A DNA stretch of 64,000 bases from contig NZ_VEFS01000001.1 of NCBI RefSeq assembly GCF_007679045.1, positions 1,499,278-1,563,277 of the forward strand, given 5' to 3'. The notes beneath the pieces were generated by a model that saw only the letters and a list, made by a program, of their open reading frames with translations, searched no databases and was not told the origin of the DNA. A program made the position numbers and the translations under genes. Position 1 is the first letter of the stretch; every line of letters starts with the position of its first letter. Source of the stretch: Microbacterium sp. BH-3-3-3 (lineage in GTDB: Bacteria > Actinomycetota > Actinomycetes > Actinomycetales > Microbacteriaceae). Shown piece by piece: positions 49,934 through 58,220 of this stretch.

Positions 49934-51100
49934 ATGCCCGCTTCGTTCGTGTACGACGCCGTCCGCACCCCCTTCGCCCGCCACGCGAAGGCCTTCGCCG
50001 ATGTGCGCCCCGATGATCTGGCCGCCACCGTCATGGCATCCGTCGTCGAACGCACCGGCCTCGACCCCGCGCGCATCGAAGACGTCATCTTCGGCGATGC
50101 GAACCAAGCCGGCGAAGACAACCGCAACGTCGCGCGCTTCGGCGCGCTGCTCGCGGGCTTCCCCTCGTCGGTGCCCGGCACGACCATCAACCGCCTGTGC
50201 GGATCGTCGCTGGATGCCGTGATCCAGGGCTCGCGCGCGATCGAGGCGGGCGATGCCGAGGTGATCCTCGCGGGCGGCGTCGAGTCGATGACGCGGGCCC
50301 CGTTCGTGGTCGAGAAGAGCCCGCGGCCCTTCCCCGCCGCCAACCAGACGATGTGGAACACCTCGATCGGCTGGCGCATGACGAACCCGCGCCTGCGGAA
50401 GGACTGGACGATCTCCAACGGCGAGAGCGCCGAGAAGCTCGCCGAGATCTACGACATCTCCCGCGAGGAGCAGGACGAATTCGCCGCCCGCAGCCACCGC
50501 CTCTCCGCGGCCGCGTGGGCCGCGGGCCGCTTCGACGACGAGATCGTGCAGGTCGAGGGCCACGCGCTCGCGCGCGACGAAGGCATCCGCGACGACTCCA
50601 CCGCCGAGGTGCTGGCGGGGCTGCGCCCGGCCTTCCGGCAGGGCGGGTCGGTCACCGCGGGCAATTCCTCGCCCATCAACGACGGCGCCTCGGCGGTGCT
50701 GCTGGGCGCGGAGGGGGCACTGGATGCCGAGCCCTTGGCCCGCATCGCCGGCCGGGCCGCGTTCGGCAACGACCCCGACGTGTTCGGCGTCGCTCCCGTC
50801 GAGGCGGCGAACCGCGCTCTCGCCCGCGCCGGCAAGACGTGGGCCGACGTGTCGTTCGTCGAGCTCAACGAGGCGTTCGCGTCGCAGACCCTGGCGTGCG
50901 CGAAGCTGTGGACCGAGCTCGACCCCGCCCGTCTCAACGAGAACGGGGGAGCGATCGCGATCGGTCACCCCCTCGGCGCCTCGGGCGGCCGCATCTTCGC
51001 GCGCGCGGCCCACGAGCTGAAGCGCCGCGGCGGGGGCGTCGCGGTCGCGGCGATCTGCATCGGTGTGGGGCAGGGGCTCGCGGTGGTGCTCGAGCGCTGA
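49934..51100 (+). CDS. pcaF: 3-oxoadipyl-CoA thiolase
   Basis: 388-aa thiolase that splits 3-oxoadipyl-CoA into succinyl-CoA and acetyl-CoA. Active-site Cys in NRLCGSSLDAV (near residue 88), His in GGAIAIGHPLGASGGR and second Cys in AAICIGVGQG. Last gene of pcaHGBDCIJF. The ATG directly follows the pcaJ stop. The frame upstream over pcaJ is a shadow. PcaF is slightly shorter than typical (400 aa) but all motifs are present. Confidence 0.93.
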   Translation: MPASFVYDAVRTPFARHAKAFADVRPDDLAATVMASVVERTGLDPARIEDVIFGDANQAGEDNRNVARFGALLAGFPSSVPGTTINRLCGSSLDAVIQGSRAIEAGDAEVILAGGVESMTRAPFVVEKSPRPFPAANQTMWNTSIGWRMTNPRLRKDWTISNGESAEKLAEIYDISREEQDEFAARSHRLSAAAWAAGRFDDEIVQVEGHALARDEGIRDDSTAEVLAGLRPAFRQGGSVTAGNSSPINDGASAVLLGAEGALDAEPLARIAGRAAFGNDPDVFGVAPVEAANRALARAGKTWADVSFVELNEAFASQTLACAKLWTELDPARLNENGGAIAIGHPLGASGGRIFARAAHELKRRGGGVAVAAICIGVGQGLAVVLER

Positions 51101-51171
51101 CGGCGGGTGCCGGCGCCACTGTCGAGCGCCCGCGCTGCACGGACGCGCTTACGAAGGTGATCGTCCCTACC

Positions 51172-51236
51172 TGTGGATAACTCTGTGGATCGTTGTGGAG
51201 AAAGCCCGGTTCTCTGTGCATCCAGGTTGTGGAAAA
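51172..51236. other. Cluster of DnaA-box-like 9-mers
   Basis: TGTGGATAA at 51172-51180 is a perfect DnaA box (complement TTATCCACA), with near-matches TGTGGATCG (51184), TGTGGAGAA (51194) and TGTGGAAAA (51228), all in one orientation within 65 bp. The spacer (51101-51273) is AT-richer than its surroundings. There is no origin-type gene nearby, so this is at most a titration or regulatory site. Confidence 0.55.
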
Positions 51237-51273
51237 CCGCCGCTACGCACCAACCTTCGAAACTACACGCGTG

Positions 51274-52593
51274 TCATTTCGAGCCCAGTCCGAAGTGGAA
51301 CGGGCACGACGACGGCGCGTCGGCGCGGCGCACGCGACCTCCGGAACGCGGCTTGGTCGGCATCCGTCTCCTGTTCACCTCGAGTCCGCGGCCGCTGATG
51401 CGCAGGCGCGGGTCGCTGAGGACGGCGATGGATGCTGCGAGCCCGGCGATCGCGAGCTTCTCGCCGGGGCAGCGGTGACCGGTGCGCACGTCGGCACCGC
51501 CGTGGGGGACGAACGCCTTCAGCGCCTCGTAGTCGTCGACGCCGACGAAGCGCTCGGGAGCGAAATCGGAGGGGCGCTCCCACTCGCGGGTGTCGGTGTC
51601 GGTGCCGAGGATGTCGAGCACGACCCGCCCGCCGGCGGGCACGCGCTGACCGTCGAGCTCGATGTCGGTCTCGGCCCACGCGGGCAGCATCGGCACGAAG
51701 GGGGCGGTGCGACGGATCTCCTGCGCGAAGGCCGTCGCGAGCTCTCCGCCCACGAGCGTCCCGCGTTCGGCCGTCTCGGCGGCGATGCGCTCACGCCACT
51801 CGGGCCGGTCGTGCAGCTCTTTCGCAGCGAAGGCGACGAAGCGCGACACCGCGATCATCGGGCGGAAGCTGTTCTGCAGCTCGATCCCCGCGGTCTTCGC
51901 GGGCAGGAGCTCGCCGTCTTCGTCGCGATGGTGCGCCCAGGCGTGCAGGGCCGTGTTCTCCGCGGGGTGCAGGGTGCCTGCACGCACCGCGTCGATCAGC
52001 TCGGCGGCGTGGCGGTCCGACCAGCGGCGGTTCAGCAGCGCGAGCGCGAACTCGGGCGAGTAGGGGACGCCGAACCCGTCGACGATCTGCGCCTGCCGCT
52101 TCGCCCAGCGGGTCTGCGCGGCAGCGGTGCCGGGGATCCCCGCCCAGCGCATGATCGCGCGACCGAGGGCTCCCACGGCGGCGTCGTACGCCGACCGCTC
52201 GCCGCCGGCGATCCAGGCTTCGCGCTCCCCCTGCCACTGCCGATCGAGCTCGGGAAGCAGCCGCTGCACCTCGGCGTCGTCGTACAGCACGTCGACGAAG
52301 GTCGCCTTGCGGTGGCGGTGCTCGGTGCCGTCGAGGCTGTGCACCGAGCCGTGGCCGAAGAGCGACTCCTGGATGAAGGCGGGCATGGCGCCGTGGCGAC
52401 GGATGCGCGACTCGTCGTAGAAAAGATCCACGCCCTCCTCACCTCGGACGAACAGCGCCTCGCGCCCGAGCAGACGGAACGGCACGGCGCGCGCGCCGCG
52501 GTCCGCGCGGCGCCACAGGCGCGAACCGAAGCCGTAGCCGCGCACCAGCAGCGAGAGGGAATCGTCACGGAAGAGGGCGAGGGGGGATGCCAT
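51274..52593 (-). CDS. CYP152-type cytochrome P450 (hydrogen-peroxide-dependent fatty acid peroxygenase)
   Basis: 439-aa P450. The heme-thiolate loop is FVPHGGADVRTGHRCPGEKLA with the ligand Cys. The I-helix carries NSFRPMIAVSRFVAF, where the Arg-Pro pair replaces the usual acid-alcohol and binds the fatty-acid carboxylate, a hallmark of CYP152 (BsBeta, SPalpha, OleT). Such enzymes hydroxylate or decarboxylate fatty acids with H2O2 and need no redox partner; none is encoded nearby. MASPLALFRDDSLSLL at 52593 is the family start, with AACCGT six bases upstream; the longer upstream frame is unlikely. Confidence 0.85.
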   Translation of the reverse strand: MASPLALFRDDSLSLLVRGYGFGSRLWRRADRGARAVPFRLLGREALFVRGEEGVDLFYDESRIRRHGAMPAFIQESLFGHGSVHSLDGTEHRHRKATFVDVLYDDAEVQRLLPELDRQWQGEREAWIAGGERSAYDAAVGALGRAIMRWAGIPGTAAAQTRWAKRQAQIVDGFGVPYSPEFALALLNRRWSDRHAAELIDAVRAGTLHPAENTALHAWAHHRDEDGELLPAKTAGIELQNSFRPMIAVSRFVAFAAKELHDRPEWRERIAAETAERGTLVGGELATAFAQEIRRTAPFVPMLPAWAETDIELDGQRVPAGGRVVLDILGTDTDTREWERPSDFAPERFVGVDDYEALKAFVPHGGADVRTGHRCPGEKLAIAGLAASIAVLSDPRLRISGRGLEVNRRRMPTKPRSGGRVRRADAPSSCPFHFGLGSK

Positions 52594-52729
52594 TCCCCCA
52601 CGGTTCCACGGGGATTCCGGGCGACCGAGGGGGCGGCGTCGGCGGACGCCCTGTGATATCGATGCGCCGCGATCGAGCGGCTGATGTCGCGCCGACACGG
52701 CGCACGCGCCGACGCCTCGGCATCCGCTC

Positions 52730-52735
52730 GATAAT
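52730..52735 (+). promoter_or_regulatory. Candidate -10 hexamer for a leaderless SnoaL-like mRNA
   Basis: GATAAT lies exactly six bases before GTG 52742, with no Shine-Dalgarno. Confidence 0.4.
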
Positions 52736-52741
52736 GAAGGG

Positions 52742-53131
52742 GTGGAGGCCTGGGAGACGCGCGAGTGGTTCGCGGACTTCCTCGACGCGTACAACCGTCA
52801 CGACATCGAGGCGGTACGCGGATTCCTGCACCCGGCTGTGCGCCGCGCGCACCTGCCGGCGGGGGCCGAGGCCTGGATCGCCGACTACGCCGAACTGCTG
52901 CACGGCTTTCCCGACTGGCAGGCCAAGCGCATCCAGCTGATCGTCGAAGACGACCGCCTCGCCGTGCACCTGCGCGCGGGCGGCACGCACACGGGGACCT
53001 TCGCCCACGTCCCGGCCACGCGTCGGCGGGTGAACATCGCCTCGTTCGCGATGTACCGCGTCGATCGGGGGCTCATCGTCGAAGCGACCGGAACCGACGA
53101 CGCGGAGCAGCTGCGGACCGCCATCTCCTGA
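52742..53131 (+). CDS. SnoaL/NTF2-like small enzyme or binding protein
   Basis: 129-aa protein with the cone-shaped NTF2/SnoaL fold: FADFLDAYNRHDIEAVRGFLHP, then FPDWQAKRIQLIVEDDRLAVHLRAGGTHTG and ASFAMYRVDRGLIVEATGTDDAEQLR. SnoaL-like proteins include polyketide cyclases, hydratases and binding subunits; no active-site residues identify which. The start GTG has GATAAT six bases upstream. Confidence 0.75.
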   Translation: MEAWETREWFADFLDAYNRHDIEAVRGFLHPAVRRAHLPAGAEAWIADYAELLHGFPDWQAKRIQLIVEDDRLAVHLRAGGTHTGTFAHVPATRRRVNIASFAMYRVDRGLIVEATGTDDAEQLRTAIS

Positions 53132-53252
53132 GCGATTCGCACGTCGCGACAGGGGTCCGATGAGCGATCTGTCAAGGGCCGCTCCATGTCCGTGGTCCCA
53201 GGTACGGTCACTCGTGCCCGGTTTCCATCCTCGGGCGAAAGGAGCGGTGACC

Positions 53253-53537
53253 ATGGAGTCTCCAGACCGCCCCGGCGCCGGAGTCGTGTGGGCTCGTGTC
53301 GAAGAGGGCTTCCACGTCGGTAGCAGGAAGGGCGTCTTCCTCGGCTACATCGATCGTCAGCCCGGCGGCGCCTTCCTCGCCTACGACGGGCGCTCCCGTC
53401 TCGTCGGCAGCTTCCGCGCTCTCACCGCCGCCATGGCCGCCGTCACGAACGGTCAACCTCCCCAGGACGCCGAGATCACCCTCTCCGAGGTGCGCGTGCC
53501 CGCCCCCCGATCGATCGACGGCGGGGGTACCGCATGA
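53253..53537 (+). CDS. Small protein coupled to the BLUF gene, unknown function
   Basis: 94-aa protein with a compact beta-rich centre (GVVWARVEEGFHVGSRKG, VFLGYIDRQPGGAFLAYDGRSRLVGSF) and a helix RALTAAMAAVTN. I recognise no characterised domain. An AAAGGAGCGG Shine-Dalgarno precedes ATG 53253, so the upstream part of the open frame is not needed. Its TGA overlaps the ATG of the BLUF photoreceptor (ATGA), implying coupled synthesis and a possible partner or output role. Confidence 0.75.
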   Translation: MESPDRPGAGVVWARVEEGFHVGSRKGVFLGYIDRQPGGAFLAYDGRSRLVGSFRALTAAMAAVTNGQPPQDAEITLSEVRVPAPRSIDGGGTA

Positions 53538-53971
53538 GCGAATCGCTGGTTTCCGTTTCGTACGTCAGCACGGCGACGGAGCCGTTCGATGACGCCCGCC
53601 TGGCCGAGCTGCTCGCGCAGAGCCGCCGCTCGAACCACGAGCACGACCTGACCGGCATGCTGCTGTATCGCCGGGGCCGCTTCTTCCAGGTGTTGGAAGG
53701 GTCGACGGATGCCGTGGACGAGCTCATGACGAAGATCCGTCGCGACCCGCGGCACGCCGAGGTGCGGGTGCTGCTGTCCGAAAAGATCGACGAGCGCCGC
53801 TTCTCGGAATGGACGATGGGCTACGAGCCGATCGGTGTGCCCTCCACCCCGGCGCCCGAGGGCTTCCGCGACACGTTCGACGACCTCGAGTCCGACGACG
53901 AAGACGACGCGATCCGCGCCGTGCGCGAACTGACGGTGTGGTTCCGAGCGCGGACGACCGAAGAGGCTTGA
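53534..53971 (+). CDS. BLUF-domain blue-light photoreceptor
   Basis: 145-aa FAD-binding BLUF protein consisting of the domain (residues 3-95) and an acidic C-terminal extension. The key Tyr is in VSYVSTATEPF, flavin-contacting Asn and His in SRRSNHEHDLTGMLLYRRGRFFQVLEG with the conserved Gln, and FSEWTMGY provides the Trp/Met pair. No effector domain is fused, so signalling must go to a partner. Coupled with a 94-aa protein upstream. The acidic tail (DDLESDDEDD) might contact nucleic acid-binding or basic proteins. Confidence 0.88.
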   Translation: MSESLVSVSYVSTATEPFDDARLAELLAQSRRSNHEHDLTGMLLYRRGRFFQVLEGSTDAVDELMTKIRRDPRHAEVRVLLSEKIDERRFSEWTMGYEPIGVPSTPAPEGFRDTFDDLESDDEDDAIRAVRELTVWFRARTTEEA

Positions 53972-53986
53972 GCCTCTCTCTCGCGT

Positions 53987-53992
53987 TATCGT
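53987..53992 (+). promoter_or_regulatory. Candidate -10 hexamer for a leaderless Pr6Pr-family mRNA
   Basis: TATCGT lies exactly six bases before GTG 53999, with no Shine-Dalgarno. Confidence 0.45.
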
Positions 53993-53998
53993 CGCGGG

Positions 53999-54634
53999 GT
54001 GAGCCTCGACACCAGCCGAAGCGGTGCACGCCCGCGTGCCCTGGCTCGGATTGTGGTGGGCGTTCTCGTCGTCGCCGTCGTGACGTACTCGTATGCGCTG
54101 CGCATCGCCGCCGATGACGGCAATCCCTTCGACTTCTTCGGCTACTTCACCAATCAGACGAGCACGCTGACGGCTCTCCTGCTGATGCTGGTGGGGTGTA
54201 TCGGATTAGCTGGGCGCTCGGTTCCGCGAGTCGTCGCGCTTGCCTGGGCGATCGGCGCCGCGTGCCTCGTCGTCGTCGCTGTCGTCTACAACGGGCTCGT
54301 GCCGGGAACGGGCTCGGCGCCGCCGTGGGTGAGCGTGGTTCTGCACGTCGTGTTCCCCGTCCTCGTCGTGGCCGATGTCGCGACCGCTCCCGATCGGCCC
54401 CGGCTCGCGTGGCGGGAGCTGTGGTGGGTGCTGCCCTACCCGCTCGCGTGGATCACCGTCGTCCTCGTTCGCGGGGCCACCGACGGGTGGGTCCCCTACG
54501 GCTTCCTTCTGCCCGAGCGCGGCCTCGCGTCCCTCGTCCTGCACGTGGTGGGCATCCTGACGCTGCTGCTCCTCGCCGCGGCGGGCGTCTGGGCGCTCGG
54601 TCGACGCGGATCGTCGCGACCACTGTCGTCATAG
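53999..54634 (+). CDS. Pr6Pr-family membrane protein
   Basis: 211-aa protein with six predicted membrane segments and the conserved family patches FFGYFTNQTSTL, YNGLVPG, SVVLHVVFPVLVVADV, LPYPLAWITVVLVRG and WVPYGFLLPER. The family resembles eukaryotic FAR-17a/AIG1 hydrolases of fatty-acid esters of hydroxy acids, so an intramembrane hydrolase role is possible; unproven. GTG start with a leaderless-type -10. It overlaps the next, convergent gene by six bases. Confidence 0.8.
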   Translation: MSLDTSRSGARPRALARIVVGVLVVAVVTYSYALRIAADDGNPFDFFGYFTNQTSTLTALLLMLVGCIGLAGRSVPRVVALAWAIGAACLVVVAVVYNGLVPGTGSAPPWVSVVLHVVFPVLVVADVATAPDRPRLAWRELWWVLPYPLAWITVVLVRGATDGWVPYGFLLPERGLASLVLHVVGILTLLLLAAAGVWALGRRGSSRPLSS

Positions 54635-55330
54635 CGGCGGATCGAGGGCGCGGAGCGCGGCATCCATCCGCTCCGCCATGTGCGCGTACCCGGTGTCGTT
54701 CGGGTGCAGGCCGTCGCCGGCCATCCAGCTGTCGGGATCGTCGGCGTAATGACCGTCGAGCCATCGACTGGCCCCGTCGATGTGGTCGGCCCCGATACGT
54801 GCGGCGGCGTCTTCGACCCACCCCGAGATGACGTCGACCGAGGCCGGCCGGTCGGCGATGTACCAGAACGGCTCGACCACGACGATTCGCGCCGCGGGCA
54901 GGCCGTCGCGCAGCCGCTGCAGGTCGCTGTCGATGGTCGATCGGATCTCGTCGGCGCGATCGTCGTAGCTGAAGTTATCGTTCAGGCCCATCGTGACGAA
55001 CACGATGTCGGGGCGATCGGCGATCACGAGCGCGGGGATGTCGTCGAGCCCGTCGCGCATGCCGGCGCGACGGTTGACGAAACCCAGGCCGTTCTCGCTG
55101 CGGTTGATCTCGTGCCAGCCGCGGTCGACGGAGATGACCGTCGACCACCGCCGGTCCGACGAACTGGCTCCCGTGCCGCGGGTGTACGAGTCGCCGTAGA
55201 ACGACACGACCGGACCATCGGCGGGCATCGGGGTCGACACCTCGGCGGAGGGTGAGGCGGGCGCGCACGCGACCAGACCGAGCATGACGGATGCCGTGAC
55301 GGCGGCGATCCGCAGGAGTCTGGTGCGCAT
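54629..55330 (-). CDS. SGNH/GDSL-family hydrolase lipoprotein
   Basis: 233-aa exported esterase/lipase-like protein. The signal peptide ends in LGLVAC, a lipobox with Cys22. Catalytic blocks: GDSYTRGTG (block I Ser), GFVN, the GLND (block III Asn) and DGLHPNDTGYAHMA (block V Asp and His). Substrates may be acetylated cell-wall sugars or lipids. The start has GAGAAT six bases upstream, a leaderless pattern. Confidence 0.87.
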   Translation of the reverse strand: MRTRLLRIAAVTASVMLGLVACAPASPSAEVSTPMPADGPVVSFYGDSYTRGTGASSSDRRWSTVISVDRGWHEINRSENGLGFVNRRAGMRDGLDDIPALVIADRPDIVFVTMGLNDNFSYDDRADEIRSTIDSDLQRLRDGLPAARIVVVEPFWYIADRPASVDVISGWVEDAAARIGADHIDGASRWLDGHYADDPDSWMAGDGLHPNDTGYAHMAERMDAALRALDPPL

Positions 55331-55369
55331 CTGACCATTCTCGTCGGCGCCGCGGGACGCGGGGCCTTC

Positions 55370-55948
55370 TCAGGTCGGCTGCGGATCGCCCTCGCCCGCG
55401 AGCCGTGCCACGTGCTTCTCGATGCGCGCGGCCCGCGTCTTCGCGGTCGCGGCCGTGACGACCGGGTGCAGCACCGAGTACCGCTCCGCCTTCGTCAGCG
55501 CGGCGAACGCACGGGCCGCCGCGGGGGAGGCGTCGAGCGCGTCCTGCAACTCGGGCGGCACCTCGATGTCGGCGGAGCCCGCGTAGGCGCGCTCCCATCT
55601 TCCGTCGGCCTGCGCGCGCGCGATCTCGTCGGCGCCGCGCGGTCGCAGGCGCCCCTCGTCGGCCAGTCGGGCGACGATGTCGACGTTGCGCTTCGACCAC
55701 ATCGACCGGGCACGGCGGGGAGTGAAGTGCTGGCGGAAGGTCGCGGCATCCCGAGACTGCTTGCGCCCATCGATCCAGCCGCTGCAGAGAGCCTCGTCGA
55801 GGGCCTGCGCGTAGGTGAGGGTGGTCGGCTCGACGGTGCCCTTCTTGGCGAGAACGAGCCACACGCCGTCGCTGGTGGCCTCGTGCGCGTCGAGCCACGC
55901 GCGCCACGCGGCGGCGTCGTCGACGGTGAGCTCGGGTGCCTCAGCCAT
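55370..55948 (-). CDS. YdeI/OmpD-associated family protein
   Basis: 192-aa cytoplasmic protein of the YdeI family: WRAWLDAHEATSDGVWLVLAKKGTVEPTTLTYAQALDEALCSGWIDG, then FTPRRARSMWSKRNVDIVARL and the C-terminal helical bacteriocin-protection-like region (AFAALTKAERYSVLHPVVTAATAKTRAARI). The function is not established; some homologues give resistance to antimicrobial peptides. CCGAGGAGAGATC before the ATG at 55948 supports the start over the longer frame. Confidence 0.85.
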   Translation of the reverse strand: MAEAPELTVDDAAAWRAWLDAHEATSDGVWLVLAKKGTVEPTTLTYAQALDEALCSGWIDGRKQSRDAATFRQHFTPRRARSMWSKRNVDIVARLADEGRLRPRGADEIARAQADGRWERAYAGSADIEVPPELQDALDASPAAARAFAALTKAERYSVLHPVVTAATAKTRAARIEKHVARLAGEGDPQPT

Positions 55949-56070
55949 GATCTCTCCTCGGTGCGCGTGTACGTCGGACCCTAGCGGTCGCCTCCGACAT
56001 CGCCCTATCGGAGTGCGGTCGCCGGGGCAACCGGCCTCCTGCCGCGCCCCCAAGCAGCGAGCATGTGGGA

Positions 56071-56433
56071 ATGCGATGTGTGACCTACGCCGGCGAGACC
56101 GTGACCACGACCGACGACGTGGCGGAGGCGCTCGTGCAGCTCACCGCATCGATCGCCGCCGAGGGGCAGGCCGAGGCCGTGAGCATTCCCATCGTCACCG
56201 AGCACGGCGAGCAGGAAGAGGCCGAACTCGTGATCGGCGTGGGCAACGACGTCTTGAGCGCCCCCAACGACGACTGGTCGGGAGACGAACCCGATTTCTC
56301 GTGGGCCGCGCACGAGCTGCGCCAGCACAAGCGTTTCCCTCAGGCGCCCGCGGTCGCCGTCGAGCCGCTCGATGAGGGCGCCAACCCCGACGCGTTCTGG
56401 GACCCCGACCTCGAGGGCTTCACCCGCGCCTGA
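56071..56433 (+). CDS. Conserved small acidic protein of unknown function
   Basis: 120-aa acidic protein (pI clearly low: VSIPIVTEHGEQEEAELVIGVGNDVLS and DDWSGDEPDFSW). No known catalytic motif. Good codon pattern in this frame and absence of a strong competing frame suggest it is real. GAGCAT lies six bases before ATG 56071, consistent with a leaderless start; an upstream GTG at 56065 is possible. Between a YdeI gene and an SDR without shared operon. Confidence 0.65.
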   Translation: MRCVTYAGETVTTTDDVAEALVQLTASIAAEGQAEAVSIPIVTEHGEQEEAELVIGVGNDVLSAPNDDWSGDEPDFSWAAHELRQHKRFPQAPAVAVEPLDEGANPDAFWDPDLEGFTRA

Positions 56434-56615
56434 CACCCATCTGCCGGGGGAGCTCGTCAAGCCCACCTCGGGCGCCCGATGCAGTCGTAGCGTGAGGCAT
56501 CCACGTCGGAGGCGACCGGTTCATCGTCCCGACGGCGGAGCCCCGGACAGTCCGGGTGGTGCAGCCGTTTCGCGGTACCGCCCGGACGCTCTCCGGCATC
56601 CGGCACGATGGACCC

Positions 56616-57377
56616 ATGCAGCACTCTCTCGTCACCGGCGCCTCGCGCGGAATCGGCCGGGCCATCGCCATCGCCCTCAGCACGCGCGGTGACCGCGTGG
56701 CCGTGCACTACGGCAGTGATCGCACCGCCGCCGAAGAGACGCTCGCGCAGCTGCACGGCGAAGGGCACGTGCTCGTGGCGGGAGATCTGTCCGACCCCGC
56801 CGTGGCCGCAGGGGTCGTCGCCGAGGCGCTGTCGGGTCTCGGGCGCATCGACGTGCTCGTCAACAACGCCGCGATCGCGCCGAACGCCGAGACGTCGCAC
56901 CCGATCGCCACGACCGACTTCGACGCGTGGCATCGCGTGTGGGAGCGCATGGTGGCCATCGACCTGGTCGCCCCGGCCGACGTCTCGTTCCTCGTCGCAC
57001 GCTCGATGATCGACCGCGGCATCGAGGGCGCGATCGTCAACGTCGGCTCGCGCGGGGCGTTCCGCGGAGAACCCGAGTTCCCCGCCTACGGCGCGGCGAA
57101 GGCGGGACTGCACGCGATGGGTCAGTCGCTCGCGGTCGCCCTCGCGCCGCACGGCATCTCGGTCACCACGGTCGCGCCGGGCTTCGTCGGCACCGACCGG
57201 CAGCAGACGAAGCTCTCGGGCGAGGGCGGCGACGGCATCCGGTCCCAAAGCCCCTTCGGCCGCGTCGCGGAGCCCGAAGAGGTGGCGGATGCCGTGGTCT
57301 ACCTCAGCTCACCCGGCTCGCAGTGGGCGTCGGGTGCGATCCTCGACCTGAACGGGGCGTCGCACCTGCGCACGTGA
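56616..57377 (+). CDS. Short-chain dehydrogenase/reductase
   Basis: 253-aa classical SDR: NAD(P) motif TGASRGIGRAIAIAL (residues 7-21), NNAA near residue 90, active-site Ser in VNVGSRGAFRG and the YxxxK motif YGAAK, then the C-terminal VAPGFVGT and ASGAILDLNGA. The 'FabG-like' substrate is unknown. ATG 56616 has CACGAT six bases upstream. It is convergent with a TetR gene four bases away. Confidence 0.88.
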   Translation: MQHSLVTGASRGIGRAIAIALSTRGDRVAVHYGSDRTAAEETLAQLHGEGHVLVAGDLSDPAVAAGVVAEALSGLGRIDVLVNNAAIAPNAETSHPIATTDFDAWHRVWERMVAIDLVAPADVSFLVARSMIDRGIEGAIVNVGSRGAFRGEPEFPAYGAAKAGLHAMGQSLAVALAPHGISVTTVAPGFVGTDRQQTKLSGEGGDGIRSQSPFGRVAEPEEVADAVVYLSSPGSQWASGAILDLNGASHLRT

Positions 57378-57380
57378 GCG

Positions 57381-58094
57381 TTACTGCGACATCTCCCGGT
57401 CGAGGCGGTCGAGCAGGGACTCGAGGGCGACCTCGAACTCCTCGTCGGCGCGATCCTCGCTGAGCAGCGGGCGCAGGCGCATCACCTGCGGCAGGTCGTC
57501 GACCTCGCGCTCGCCGTCGCCCTGCGGAAGGTCGGCATCGCCCTCGTCGAGGGGCTCCTCGATCGGCCCCGTCTCGGCGCCGCGGACGGCCGCCTCGAGC
57601 AGCAGCTGACCCAGCAGGAAGCTGCTGAACGCCCGGTAGGCGTCGACGGCCTGCTGGTCGCTGAAGCCGAAGTCGATCAGCGACGCGAGGAAGATCTCGA
57701 CCACCTCGACGCTGCGCAGCGGCGGTCGCAGCCAGGGCGCGGCGGGGTGGCGGGTCGCGATGAGCGGGAAGGCCCGCGGGTGCTCGACCGCGACGCGGCG
57801 CACCTCGTGCGCGGTCACCTGCATGAATCGCTGCCAGCTGTCGCCCCGGGCATCGCGCAACGCCGCGGTGAGCCCCGTCATGAGCACGTCGACCACGCCC
57901 TCGAGCAGGTCTTCGCGCCCGTTCACGTAGCGGTAGAGCGACATGGCTTCAACGTCCAAGGCTTTGGCGAGGTTGCGCATCGACAGCCCGGCCAGGCCAT
58001 CGTCGTCGATCCGCTCCAGAGCGCACGCGATGATGGCCTCGCGGCTCAGCCGGGGCGTGGCCGAGTCGGTGACATCTCGTGTGTGGCGGATCAT
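57381..58094 (-). CDS. TetR/AcrR-family transcriptional regulator (TetR_C type)
   Basis: 237-aa repressor with the HTH at residues 18-65 (IIACALERIDDDGLAGLSMRNLAKALDVEAMSLYRYV) and a TetR_C ligand domain (LYRYVNGREDLLEGVVDVLMTG, HPRAFPLIATRHP). The acidic 190-215 region is a poorly conserved insertion. The gene is convergent with the SDR and upstream of aqp on the same strand by 126 bases, so its target is not obvious. Confidence 0.85.
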   Translation of the reverse strand: MIRHTRDVTDSATPRLSREAIIACALERIDDDGLAGLSMRNLAKALDVEAMSLYRYVNGREDLLEGVVDVLMTGLTAALRDARGDSWQRFMQVTAHEVRRVAVEHPRAFPLIATRHPAAPWLRPPLRSVEVVEIFLASLIDFGFSDQQAVDAYRAFSSFLLGQLLLEAAVRGAETGPIEEPLDEGDADLPQGDGEREVDDLPQVMRLRPLLSEDRADEEFEVALESLLDRLDREMSQ

Positions 58095-58220
58095 GTGGCT
58101 TCCCGATGGTGTGGGTATCCATGGTGACGCGTCGAGGGGGCAGGCTCGGGTCTGCTTGCGCGATGCCGCATCCGTGGGCTAGACCCGAGCCTACCGCCGC
58201 GTTCAGAGTCGTCATCCGGC

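Noticed and set aside
51172..51236. Replication origin
   Set aside because: DnaA boxes are few and no dnaA, dnaN or gyrB gene is nearby.
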